A DNA stretch of 5,756 nt from Candidatus Nanohaloarchaea archaeon (GCA_030636885.1 DAOVVY010000058.1:1-5756); one strand, 5' to 3'. Numbered from the stretch's first letter, positions 1-5,756 are shown. A program made the numbers and translations. Notes: generated from the letters alone by a model not told the origin.

Positions 1-1
1 A

Positions 2-67
2 AAAAACCTTAAAAAAAATGATGAATTTGGTGTACCCCTATATTCTGAAAAATTGACCACCCCATAA
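2..67 (+). CDS. possible C-terminal tail of an upstream gene (partial)
   Basis: A reading frame open from the left edge ends with TAA at 65-67 and would encode 21 residues, including DEFGVPLYSEKLTTP. The residue mix looks like an ordinary soluble protein tail. A T-run (86-94) follows 19 bases after the stop, and the leaderless-type promoter of the next gene comes after that, which is the expected order for the end of a gene. The sequence is too short to name a family. The adjacent frame is also open until a TGA at 54-56, so the choice of frame is uncertain, and the stretch could be non-coding. Confidence 0.3.
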   Translation, partial: KNLKKNDEFGVPLYSEKLTTP

Positions 68-85
68 TCCACATTTAAACCATAA

Positions 86-94
86 TTTTTTCTT
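86..94 (+). terminator. oligo-T run, possible terminator of an upstream + gene
   Basis: Six T followed by CTT lie in the short gap between the possible gene tail ending at 67 and the promoter at 134-145. Archaeal RNA polymerase commonly terminates at such T-runs without a hairpin, and I see no stem before it. The call depends on a + strand gene really ending just upstream. Confidence 0.3.
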
Positions 95-133
95 AAAACA
101 CAATACTCCTCAAATTAACCCACCAAGGTGTTT

Positions 134-145
134 ACCAACTTATAA
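134..145 (+). promoter_or_regulatory. archaeal BRE/TATA promoter, leaderless type, for the TctA-family gene
   Basis: ACCAAC followed by TTATAA (140-145) is centred about 29 bases before the ATG at 172. Archaeal TATA boxes sit about 26-27 bases before the transcript start, so transcription would begin within a few bases of the ATG. No Shine-Dalgarno sequence lies between the box and the start, which agrees with a leaderless mRNA. The TATA match is modest. Confidence 0.5.
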
Positions 146-171
146 CCTACACATTCAACCAAATTAATTAA

Positions 172-1371
172 ATGCTTGAATTTATACTATTATTCTCAAT
201 TGCAGGAATCCTGACAGGAACAATTACAGGACTCACACCAGGTCTTCACATAAACACGATTGCAGTACTTGCGCTCGCAATCCACAGAACCCAGGACACC
301 GACCCGCTCCTATTAAGCTGTTTCATAATAGCCATGAGCACGACCCACTCTTTCATGGATTTCATCCCATCAATATTCTTCGGTGCCCCAGACCCAGCAA
401 CCGCCTTGACAACACTACCCACACACCTGATGCTGTTTAAAGGAAAAGGTTATGAAGCATTAACCTTATCTGTTTTAGGCGGACTTTTCGGCATGATTAT
501 CCTACTGATATTCCTAATAACAATCGCAGACCTTGTAACACCCATATACAAAGCAATAAAACCAGCAATCCCATACATCCTAGTCCTTGCCATCACATTC
601 ATAATAATAGATAGTGGCAACTGGAAGAAATCACTTTTAATTTTCATTTTATCCGGAATATTAGGCACCATAACTCTGAACTTACACATGATAAACTCAA
701 ACTACACCTTATTCCCACTTTTTGCAGGATTATTCGGCATAAGCAACATACTGATGAGTCTTGAGAACAAATCAAAAATACCAAAACAGAACACAAAAAT
801 AAAGATAAAGGCAAAAGGAACACTCAAGAGCTCATTTGCAGGTTTTATAGGAGGTCTTATCGCAGGAATCCTCCCCGGCTTAGGCTCCTCACAATCTGCA
901 ATGCTTGTTCAGCATATAGGTAAGATAAAAGGCGCAAAAAACTTCATAATAGCAGTCGGCACAATAGGGACGATAGACATAATCCTGTCATTCATAGCAA
1001 TATACCTGATAGGTAATGCGCGATCAGGCGTAGCAATAGCAGTTGACTCAATAATAGGGAACTTAACAAAAGACACATTGTCAATTTTCATAGGTGTAGC
1101 ATTCCTGTCAGCCGGATTATCAGCAATACTAACACTCAAAATCGGAAAAATCGCAACAACAATCATAGAGAAGATAGACTATAAGATCCTAGGAACATCA
1201 ATCATCATCCTTCTGATATTAATGACCGTGCTGTTCACAAATATAACAGGCCTCATACTTCTTGTAACTTCAACCACTTTAGGTATTTATGCACAAACAA
1301 TCGGCGCAAGAAGATCAATGCTCATGGGTTGCCTGATAGTGCCGACCATCATGTTCTTTTTCGGAATGTAA
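172..1371 (+). CDS. TctA-family (archaeal COG1784-type) membrane permease
   Basis: A 399-residue polytopic membrane protein, related to the large membrane subunit of tripartite tricarboxylate transporters. The family hallmark occurs twice, as expected from its internal duplication: GLTPGLHINT at residues 20-29 and GILPGLGSSQ at 232-241. Residues 58-97 hold the conserved stretch with FGAPDP and LPTHLMLFKGKG, and the end (386-398) has the MGxLxxPT-like segment. A basic cytoplasmic-type linker (199-219, rich in K) separates the two halves. Bacterial TctA is about 500 residues; the archaeal form is near 400, so this looks full length. The start is firm: an in-frame TAA (169-171) directly precedes the ATG, and no ribosome site is present, fitting a leaderless transcript. 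No TctB or TctC partner lies beside it. The substrate cannot be read from sequence; carboxylate transport is only the family expectation. Its C-rich, G-poor coding strand is unusual. Confidence 0.85.
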   Translation: MLEFILLFSIAGILTGTITGLTPGLHINTIAVLALAIHRTQDTDPLLLSCFIIAMSTTHSFMDFIPSIFFGAPDPATALTTLPTHLMLFKGKGYEALTLSVLGGLFGMIILLIFLITIADLVTPIYKAIKPAIPYILVLAITFIIIDSGNWKKSLLIFILSGILGTITLNLHMINSNYTLFPLFAGLFGISNILMSLENKSKIPKQNTKIKIKAKGTLKSSFAGFIGGLIAGILPGLGSSQSAMLVQHIGKIKGAKNFIIAVGTIGTIDIILSFIAIYLIGNARSGVAIAVDSIIGNLTKDTLSIFIGVAFLSAGLSAILTLKIGKIATTIIEKIDYKILGTSIIILLILMTVLFTNITGLILLVTSTTLGIYAQTIGARRSMLMGCLIVPTIMFFFGM

Positions 1372-1420
1372 ACTAATCACACAATTATATCAGACACAGT
1401 ACCTTATAACTACAAAAACC

Positions 1421-2344
1421 TCACACACACCGTACAAATCTTAAAAGACCCAAAAACTTATGGTTTATCTGTTTAACAACAACCATATCAAAAACAGATT
1501 TATCATGATCTGCAAGAACTCCTGAAACAACCAAAAAAACACCACCATAGATCATAGTACTGGTCAAACGTTCTCCAAAAAGCAATACACCAAAAAATAA
1601 AGAAAATAAGGGAAATAACAATGTACTCAATATAGAATACCTACTTGCTTCTATATATTTAAGTGCCTCTGCAAAGAAAATATAAGCTACTCCTGTACTT
1701 ACCACACCTAAAAGAAAAAGCCAACCATATATAGATGGCAATACTGCACCAAAGTCAAAGCCAATCATCAGTGGCGAAAGAAAAATTGATGCAAACGCCA
1801 TGGGCCAAAATGCTGTATCCAACGCAGTATGATCCCTATCTTCTAACCGTATATATACAATCTGACCTGCCGCAAAAAACGCACTTATAACCACAAATAT
1901 ATTTCCTAAAAAATGTGTACTTTCAAATCCATTAAAATTCATTATACACACACCCACTAAAGTCAGAACAAGTGCAGACTTAATATTAATAGTTATATTT
2001 TCCTTAAGAAAATATGATGCTATAATACACACAAACACAGGTGTAATTGAAGACAACAAAGCAACTTCCATAATTGATGTATATGAGAATGCTGCAATAA
2101 AAAATACAAAATTCATACAAACAAGAAAGCCAATTATTGCAAAAGACACAATATCATGCCTATTAATAGATAAATCTTTTATTGATTTAGTAAATATCGC
2201 AAAAACTGCAATAAATACTGTTGCAATAAACACCCTGAAAAACACAATAGACAATGAATCAAGAGCAGACCCTATATATTTTGTAAACACACCAATCAAT
2301 ACAAAACATATCTGAGACAGTAATAAGTACGAAGTTCCTTTCAT
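1421..2344 (-). CDS. EamA/DMT-superfamily transporter (RhaT/YdcZ-like, ten helices)
   Basis: A 307-residue inner-membrane carrier with two tandem EamA repeats, roughly residues 4-137 and 146-277, giving about ten membrane helices. Recognisable family features are the R37 in FFRVFIA, the end of repeat one (TPVFVCIIASYFLKENIT, then GVCIMNFNG), and in repeat two GVVSTGVAYIFFAEALKYIEA, then FPLFSLFFGVLLFGERLT and GGVFLVVSGV. Family members export or import amino acids, nucleotide sugars or other metabolites; the substrate here is unknown. Residues 278-307 form a short extra C-terminal tail. The ATG at 2344 is the only usable start: the frame is open for 12 further codons to a TAG at 2383-2381, but none of these is a start codon. 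There is no ribosome site and a TATA box lies about 30 bases upstream, fitting a leaderless transcript. It converges with the TctA-family gene and is transcribed divergently from the secreted-protein gene. Confidence 0.88.
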   Translation of the reverse strand: MKGTSYLLLSQICFVLIGVFTKYIGSALDSLSIVFFRVFIATVFIAVFAIFTKSIKDLSINRHDIVSFAIIGFLVCMNFVFFIAAFSYTSIMEVALLSSITPVFVCIIASYFLKENITINIKSALVLTLVGVCIMNFNGFESTHFLGNIFVVISAFFAAGQIVYIRLEDRDHTALDTAFWPMAFASIFLSPLMIGFDFGAVLPSIYGWLFLLGVVSTGVAYIFFAEALKYIEASRYSILSTLLFPLFSLFFGVLLFGERLTSTMIYGGVFLVVSGVLADHDKSVFDMVVVKQINHKFLGLLRFVRCV

Positions 2345-2366
2345 ATAAGCTATATATGTGTTTAAG

Positions 2367-2378
2367 TATAAATATAAA
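2367..2378 (-). promoter_or_regulatory. TATA promoter of the EamA gene, leaderless type
   Basis: On the minus strand this reads TTTATATTTATA, centred about 29 bases before the ATG at 2344, so the transcript should begin within a few bases of the start codon. The stretch between has no purine-rich ribosome site. The whole gap is AT-rich, so alternative TATA registers cannot be excluded. Confidence 0.5.
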
Positions 2379-2444
2379 TACTAATTCATAATTAAATACC
2401 AAACACAGAGTCTAAACTAACATAAAAACACAAAAAGGTATAAC

Positions 2445-2459
2445 CGAAAGTTATATATA
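2445..2459 (+). promoter_or_regulatory. strong archaeal BRE/TATA promoter of the secreted-protein gene
   Basis: CGAAAG (2445-2450) abuts TTATATATA (2451-2459), a near-ideal BRE plus TATA pair. The expected transcript start is near 2481, leaving a leader of about 33 bases that contains a ribosome site. This is the best promoter match in the window and suggests high expression, as expected for an abundant envelope protein. Confidence 0.7.
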
Positions 2460-2501
2460 CGGACTTGGACCAAAATAAAAAGCATAACATATTAATAACC
2501 T

Positions 2502-2509
2502 GAAGTGAT
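2502..2509 (+). promoter_or_regulatory. Shine-Dalgarno site deciding the 2514 start
   Basis: GAAGTGAT matches the archaeal anti-SD complement GAGGTGAT at 7 of 8 positions and lies 4 bases before the ATG at 2514. The in-frame GTG at 2505 is inside this site, so it is part of the ribosome-binding sequence and not the start codon. Confidence 0.65.
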
Positions 2510-2513
2510 TACT

Positions 2514-3398
2514 ATGAATAAAAAATACATAATGCCCTTTGCATTGGCAATACTTATTTTGGCTTTAATTACAAGCCCTATGACATTTGCAGCATCAACA
2601 AATGATAATATAACTGTAAATGTTAATATATCCTCAGTTGGTGCAATAGTTGTAAGTCCAAATTCAATATCTTGGGCAGCCACAGCTCCAGGATCTAACA
2701 CCGCAACAACAAACATAATAATCAAAAATACTGGATCTGAAAATGTAAGCAATATATACATGACAACCAGTGCAATAACAGACGAATCAACAAACCCACT
2801 TCAAACAGCAGACCCAAATGCATATTCAGCTGCAGGTTTTATATTTGTTAAAAACTCAACAGAAACAACATATTCACACGCAGGTAGACTTGAATGGAAC
2901 CTTTCAACAATTTTAACAGGAGAAACTTTATCCATTACGGCAGGAACTACAGCTTTCGGACATGGATGGTACCGAAACTCAACAGGAAATGAATATCTCT
3001 GGAAAGTTGAGAATGGTACAGCAGGACTATGTAACAACACAGGTGCAACATTTAATATAGAACAAGGCCCTGAAAATGACACTACTTTAAGCCGTGATAT
3101 TACTGCAAATCCTTCAACATGCAGTGCAGTAACACAAGGTGCATGGGGTGTATTTACCTGTTCAGACGGACCACTTAACGGCTACTGTGTTGCAGCGGCA
3201 AGTACCTGTGACAAAATTTACATATACAAAAATGATTATTCTTCAACATTCCCAACTTGTAACAATAGAGAATATCTTAGATCCGCAAACTTAATCCCAG
3301 GAACAGAAGACTCATTAAGTGTATTTGCATCAATTCCATTAGGTACTCCGGCAGGAGATACAAATGAAGGAACTCTGACAATTGTTGCAACATATTAA
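2514..3398 (+). CDS. secreted TasA/camelysin-like beta-sandwich surface protein with six-cysteine insert
   Basis: A 294-residue protein from ATG 2514. Residues 1-27 are a Sec signal peptide (KK, hydrophobic core 8-20, cleavage around TFA/A). Residues 32-85 look like one half of a beta-sandwich: VVSP, then SISWAATAPGS and NIIIKNTGSENVSNI. Residues 258-294 (IPGTEDSLSVFASIPLGTPAG to the last strand TLTIVATY) look like its closing strands, so the middle appears to be an insertion. That insert carries all six cysteines (173, 203, 216, 225, 232, 249), an even number suited to disulfides outside the cell. Nine N-X-S/T sequons suggest heavy N-glycosylation. There is no C-terminal membrane helix or type IV pilin-like leader. 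I infer a structural surface or filament protein, possibly like the TasA-related archaeal bundling pilins; an S-layer-associated or adhesion role is equally possible. No SipW-type peptidase is visible. Its own strong promoter and terminator indicate a single-gene unit. Confidence 0.75.
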   Translation: MNKKYIMPFALAILILALITSPMTFAASTNDNITVNVNISSVGAIVVSPNSISWAATAPGSNTATTNIIIKNTGSENVSNIYMTTSAITDESTNPLQTADPNAYSAAGFIFVKNSTETTYSHAGRLEWNLSTILTGETLSITAGTTAFGHGWYRNSTGNEYLWKVENGTAGLCNNTGATFNIEQGPENDTTLSRDITANPSTCSAVTQGAWGVFTCSDGPLNGYCVAAASTCDKIYIYKNDYSSTFPTCNNREYLRSANLIPGTEDSLSVFASIPLGTPAGDTNEGTLTIVATY

Positions 3399-3415
3399 TA
3401 ATTGATAAAACTACT

Positions 3416-3445
3416 GAGAACACACAGTTCTCTTTTTTATTTTTT
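3416..3445 (+). terminator. hairpin plus T-tract terminator of the secreted-protein gene
   Basis: A perfect 6-bp stem, GAGAAC (3416-3421) and GTTCTC (3427-3432) with loop ACACA, is followed at once by T6, A, T6 (3433-3445). More T-runs follow at 3450-3455 and 3466-3470. It begins 18 bases after the stop codon. Archaea often need only T-runs; this site has both a bacterial-like stem and repeated T-tracts, so termination should be efficient. Confidence 0.8.
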
Positions 3446-3761
3446 AAACTTTTTTCTAATTCTACTTTTTAATAATTTATTTAATTAACTCAAAATAACA
3501 AAAACAGATACAACAAATAGTAACACACAAATTAAATACACTACACACACAACAACACAATACATATATTTCTGTGTTAAAAAATAATGTTAGGTTTAAA
3601 TTCAATCAAACAAAAATATAGATGAAACTATCCGTACCATAAATCATACTAAAAAATACAAGAATCAAGAAGATAATAATTCTTTAATAAAATAACACAG
3701 ACCCACAAGATAATAACCAATAACTAATCTACAGCCAAATCAACAAAAAGTATAATCACAT
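3446..3761. other. gene-free, A+C-rich intergenic stretch between convergent genes
   Basis: I find no credible reading frame, tRNA or array here. The longest tidy + frame I noticed starts at ATG 3588 and has only 12 codons. GC content is about 23 percent and the + strand is strikingly G-poor: 3481-3720 has 15 G and 41 C by my count. Minus-strand T-runs that could end the operon transcript occur as A-runs on the + strand at 3745-3749, 3651-3656 and 3579-3584. A weak inverted repeat, AACACA (3554-3559) and TGTGTT (3573-3578), encloses a TATA-like ACATATATTT. A short non-coding RNA cannot be excluded. Confidence 0.5.
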
Positions 3762-5105
3762 CTATAAAGACTCATCCTCAGTTCCAACACTATCATTTTT
3801 AATCTTGCGCTTATGTATATAGACCACACCAAATGAAACAATCATCACCAGCACCAATACTATCAAAAGCCAAATCGTTGGTGCAAACACAATCAGAGTC
3901 CCCTCACTTCTTAATTTAGCAAGTTCGATAACTGCATCTTTAAGATGCTCTCGTGTACTTTTAAGTGACTTACGAACAGACTCATATTCCGCCACATCAT
4001 ATTCATCTTCTGCAATAATCAGATTAGAATCCGCAAGATCTACATATTTTTCAATAAGCGTTATATTTTTTCCATCAAAATAAAGTATATCAGTTTCACT
4101 CTTCAAACGATTTATAATATACCTATAGTTCAATATAGAATTTAAAAGACTTTCATCAAGTGCTAGGGGTCCAACAACTACATCAACATGACCAGATCTA
4201 TTACCTTTATCAAAAATAACTTTGAAATCCAAAGGATATGTACGGTTCTCAATATCTCGTGGAACGTCTAAAGTAATCATAAATATTGCAGATTGTCCAC
4301 TCTTTAAAGTTTGAACATTCATAGGTTGTGCATCAAGCATAATGTTTCCTACAATGCGCGGTAAAATCATCATCTGCCTCAAAGTCATTGTTCCAGTATT
4401 ATTAACTATCACATATACTTCCGACAATTCTCCGGGCCGAACATAAACCTTATTATCATGTAAAAGCGTTACCAAAACTCTGCCTGTATCAGACTTAGAA
4501 AGGTCTGACACCGAAGGTACCCCCATACCACCACTAGACCCCAAACTACCACCAGAACCACCTGCACCCCCACCAGAACCTGCACCGCCACCTGTACCCT
4601 CTGAATCTGAACTACCGCCAGAACCACCATCACCTTCAGGAGGAATTATTATAGAATAATATGGACTGACATAAAAAGACCCCCACGCATCCGCAGTCTT
4701 ATTACCGTAAGACACAATAAGGTGCATCCAATAAAAACCATATGTTAACGGAGTATACCTCAATGTATCCAGACTCCTACCCCCAGGCATAATAGACGTT
4801 GTAAGTCCTGTTCGATTTGCAAGCACAGTCATGTTATCATCATACGCACCAATCTGTAACAATGTATTTTTTGTATAAGAAGTACTTCCAGTATTTATAA
4901 ACTCTGCATCAATAATCATTCGTGAATATTGCGTTATCTCCTCAGGATAACTAAAGTACCCCACCCGCCCATTGTCAAAAGGACTTATAGACACATTTAT
5001 TTCACTCAATAATATATTACCTGTAATTGATGGTTGAATTTGAGTAAATAATAATAGACCCAAACTAATACTTATAAAAAATAAAAAAAGTTTGTTATCA
5101 ATCAT
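3762..5105 (-). CDS. type I membrane protein with two Ig-like (CARDB/NEW3-like) domains and Gly/Ser linker
   Basis: A 447-residue protein from ATG 5105. Order: signal peptide (about 1-29, core LFLFFISISLGLLLF); Ig-like domain one (about 36-148, with FINTGSTSY, a central MPGGRSLDTL and TYGFYWMHLIVSYG, CARDB-like); a Gly/Ser linker (158-194); Ig-like domain two (about 207-312, VRPGELSEVYVIVNNTGT, LKSGQSAIFMITLDVP, NEW3-like); a charged helical stalk (about 315-401, heptad-like, possibly a helical hairpin or coiled coil); a membrane helix (403-430); and a basic then acidic cytoplasmic tail starting HKRKIKND. Eight N-X-S/T sequons lie outside. There is no cysteine and no catalytic motif. The start is chosen by GGAGGA nine bases upstream; a TTG at 5126 lies before the ribosome site. 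It overlaps the preceding gene by 8 bases, so the two are probably translationally coupled. I infer a membrane-anchored envelope or adhesion protein; the specific function is unknown. Confidence 0.78.
   Translation of the reverse strand: MIDNKLFLFFISISLGLLLFTQIQPSITGNILLSEINVSISPFDNGRVGYFSYPEEITQYSRMIIDAEFINTGSTSYTKNTLLQIGAYDDNMTVLANRTGLTTSIMPGGRSLDTLRYTPLTYGFYWMHLIVSYGNKTADAWGSFYVSPYYSIIIPPEGDGGSGGSSDSEGTGGGAGSGGGAGGSGGSLGSSGGMGVPSVSDLSKSDTGRVLVTLLHDNKVYVRPGELSEVYVIVNNTGTMTLRQMMILPRIVGNIMLDAQPMNVQTLKSGQSAIFMITLDVPRDIENRTYPLDFKVIFDKGNRSGHVDVVVGPLALDESLLNSILNYRYIINRLKSETDILYFDGKNITLIEKYVDLADSNLIIAEDEYDVAEYESVRKSLKSTREHLKDAVIELAKLRSEGTLIVFAPTIWLLIVLVLVMIVSFGVVYIHKRKIKNDSVGTEDESL
4524..4634 (-). 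repeat. Gly/Ser-rich low-complexity linker with imperfect short repeats
   Basis: This codes residues 158-194 of the membrane protein, almost all Gly with Ser and a few Ala, Asp, Glu and Thr. On the + strand the unit CCACCAGAACC recurs (for example near 4549 and 4570), embedded in CCACC/GCACC runs, so it is a degenerate tandem repeat and locally GC-rich in an AT-rich gene. It probably acts as a flexible hinge between the two extracellular domains and may vary in length between strains by slippage. Confidence 0.75.
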
Positions 5106-5756
5106 AATGATATATCCTCCACGCAAGTATTAAAATGATTAGTACAATTATAGATATTATTATATTTCTAATTAGATTGTAGTTTAAATAAAACTTTGGT
5201 CTTTTTACACCAACACCAGAAACCTCATTGGAATTTATAATTGTCGGGTTAATATCAACCACAACAGATTTTAAATCATCATTATTTTGAGATCGTACAT
5301 CAGTATTATTTGATTCCACAGAAATATCAAAAACAAACAAACGTTCTTGTTTTAATGATACACCTCCAGATGGACTGCCCCCCGCAACCGCTTTTGAAAC
5401 CACTGTATAATTCCCTGATACAGCATCAACTGGAACAAACACATAAACATTAACCAATGATGCAATTACAGTCCTTTTAATACTTGGAAGATATATATGT
5501 TCAAATTTCCCAAAATAAGTAGTATTGCTCATATGAAACTCTGAAGGATTATATAATACAGTCCAACCAAATGGTTTTTTAACGGTTTCAAAATAAACAT
5601 TATAATCCTCCAATCCCCCCGTCCAAAATAAAATATCAAACGCAATGTTTTCTCCAGCAACAGCACTCTCAAATTCTGATTTTTGTAAAGTCCCGAGATT
5701 TAAAGCAGACACATTTACAGATACGACTAATAAGACTACAAAAAATACAGCAATAT
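5098..5756 (-). CDS. signal-peptide, single NEW3-like domain, C-terminal-anchor membrane protein (5' end cut by window edge)
   Basis: 218 residues are visible and the start lies beyond the right edge. The frame stays open from the GTG at 5712 to the edge and encodes a signal-peptide core, IAVFFVVLLVVSVNVSA, with likely cleavage after VSA; only a few N-terminal residues should be missing. In visible numbering, residues 20-147 are an Ig-like domain of the NEW3 type: FGWTVLYNPSEF is followed by VNVYVFVPVDAVSGNYTVVSKA, which fits the family's closing 'VP..A..G.Y.v.v.a' strands. A polar linker (148-193, rich in N and D) leads to a membrane helix (195-213, IRNIIISIIVLIILILAW) and a five-residue tail. 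Three extracellular N-X-S/T sequons and no cysteine are present. It precedes and overlaps the two-domain membrane protein gene by 8 bases, so the products probably act together at the cell surface. Function beyond that is unknown. Confidence 0.75.
   Translation of the reverse strand, partial: IAVFFVVLLVVSVNVSALNLGTLQKSEFESAVAGENIAFDILFWTGGLEDYNVYFETVKKPFGWTVLYNPSEFHMSNTTYFGKFEHIYLPSIKRTVIASLVNVYVFVPVDAVSGNYTVVSKAVAGGSPSGGVSLKQERLFVFDISVESNNTDVRSQNNDDLKSVVVDINPTIINSNEVSGVGVKRPKFYLNYNLIRNIIISIIVLIILILAWRIYHYD
5115..5120 (-). promoter_or_regulatory. strong Shine-Dalgarno site inside the upstream gene, setting the 5105 start
   Basis: On the minus strand GGAGGA is followed by TATATCATT (9 bases) and ATG (5105-5103). 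It exactly contains the archaeal anti-SD match GGAGG and lies within the last codons of the upstream gene, a classic arrangement for translational coupling within one mRNA. Confidence 0.8.

Noticed and set aside
450..689. Minus-strand open frame of 79 codons inside the TctA-family gene
   Set aside because: It lies wholly within a well-supported membrane protein gene on the other strand, has no ribosome site or promoter evident, and its translation matches no recognisable pattern.
909..1166. Minus-strand open frame of 85 codons inside the TctA-family gene
   Set aside because: Antisense shadow of a conserved coding region; hydrophobic look comes from the complement of a membrane protein.
1372..1420. 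Shared bidirectional terminator between the two convergent transporter genes
   Set aside because: Only a single run of five A on the + strand (1414-1418) was seen and no hairpin or + strand T-run, too weak to list as a feature.
2505..2513. GTG at 2505 as start of the secreted protein
   Set aside because: It sits inside the best ribosome-site match (2502-2509); ATG 2514 gives correct spacing and a cleaner signal peptide.
2492..2761. Minus-strand open frame of 89 codons across the start of the secreted-protein gene
   Set aside because: It overlaps the ribosome site, signal peptide and first domain of a well-supported gene and has no initiation signal of its own.
2801..3082. Minus-strand open frame of 93 codons inside the secreted-protein gene
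   Set aside because: Antisense shadow with no family resemblance; the sense frame has coherent sequons, strands and cysteines.
3541..3580. CA-rich tract and AACACA/TGTGTT inverted repeat as an RNA gene or regulatory hairpin
   Set aside because: The stem is only 6 bp with a 13-base AT-rich loop, in DNA so A+C-rich that such a match is expected by chance.
3446..3761. Possible CRISPR array, tRNA or small gene in the long gap
   Set aside because: No regularly spaced repeats, no cloverleaf-like GC-rich segment and no frame with a start, ribosome site and useful length.

Overview
The window looks archaeal. It is AT-rich. Upstream of genes it has BRE/TATA-type promoter sites, transporter starts with no Shine-Dalgarno site that fit leaderless transcripts, GGAGG and GTGAT ribosome sites matching the archaeal 16S 3' end, and oligo-T run terminators. 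A compact single-component TctA-family transporter and secreted beta-sandwich proteins rich in N-X-S/T sequons fit this. I suspect a low-GC lineage such as a DPANN archaeon, but nothing here fixes the taxon.

Layout. Bases 1-171 hold a possible C-terminal tail of an upstream gene, a T-run and a leaderless-type promoter. A TctA-family permease (172-1371, +) and a ten-helix EamA/DMT transporter (1421-2344, -) converge across 49 bases. The 160-base gap 2345-2504 carries two divergent promoters, one for the EamA gene and a very consensus-like one for a secreted protein (2514-3398, +). That protein has a Sec signal peptide, a beta-sandwich of the TasA/camelysin-like type and a six-cysteine insert. 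It is followed by a hairpin plus T-tract terminator. About 360 bases without a gene follow. Then comes an operon on the minus strand: a truncated-at-the-edge gene (5098-5756) and a second gene (3762-5105) overlapping it by 8 bases. Both encode type I membrane proteins, with a signal peptide, extracellular Ig-like (NEW3/CARDB-like) domains and one C-terminal membrane helix.

How they fit together. The left half is small-molecule transport with unknown substrates. The right half is cell envelope: one probably abundant, secreted, disulfide-bearing and glycosylated structural protein, and a translationally coupled pair of membrane-anchored Ig-like proteins. A shared role of the right-half genes is only inferred from proximity and similar domain style.

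Two gene starts obtained from simple open-frame calling are wrong and were corrected here (5105 instead of 5126; the last gene runs off the window instead of starting at 5712), and a third was moved from 2505 to 2514. A C-over-G bias of the + strand appears in most sampled segments and in both gene orientations, though the secreted-protein gene is close to neutral.
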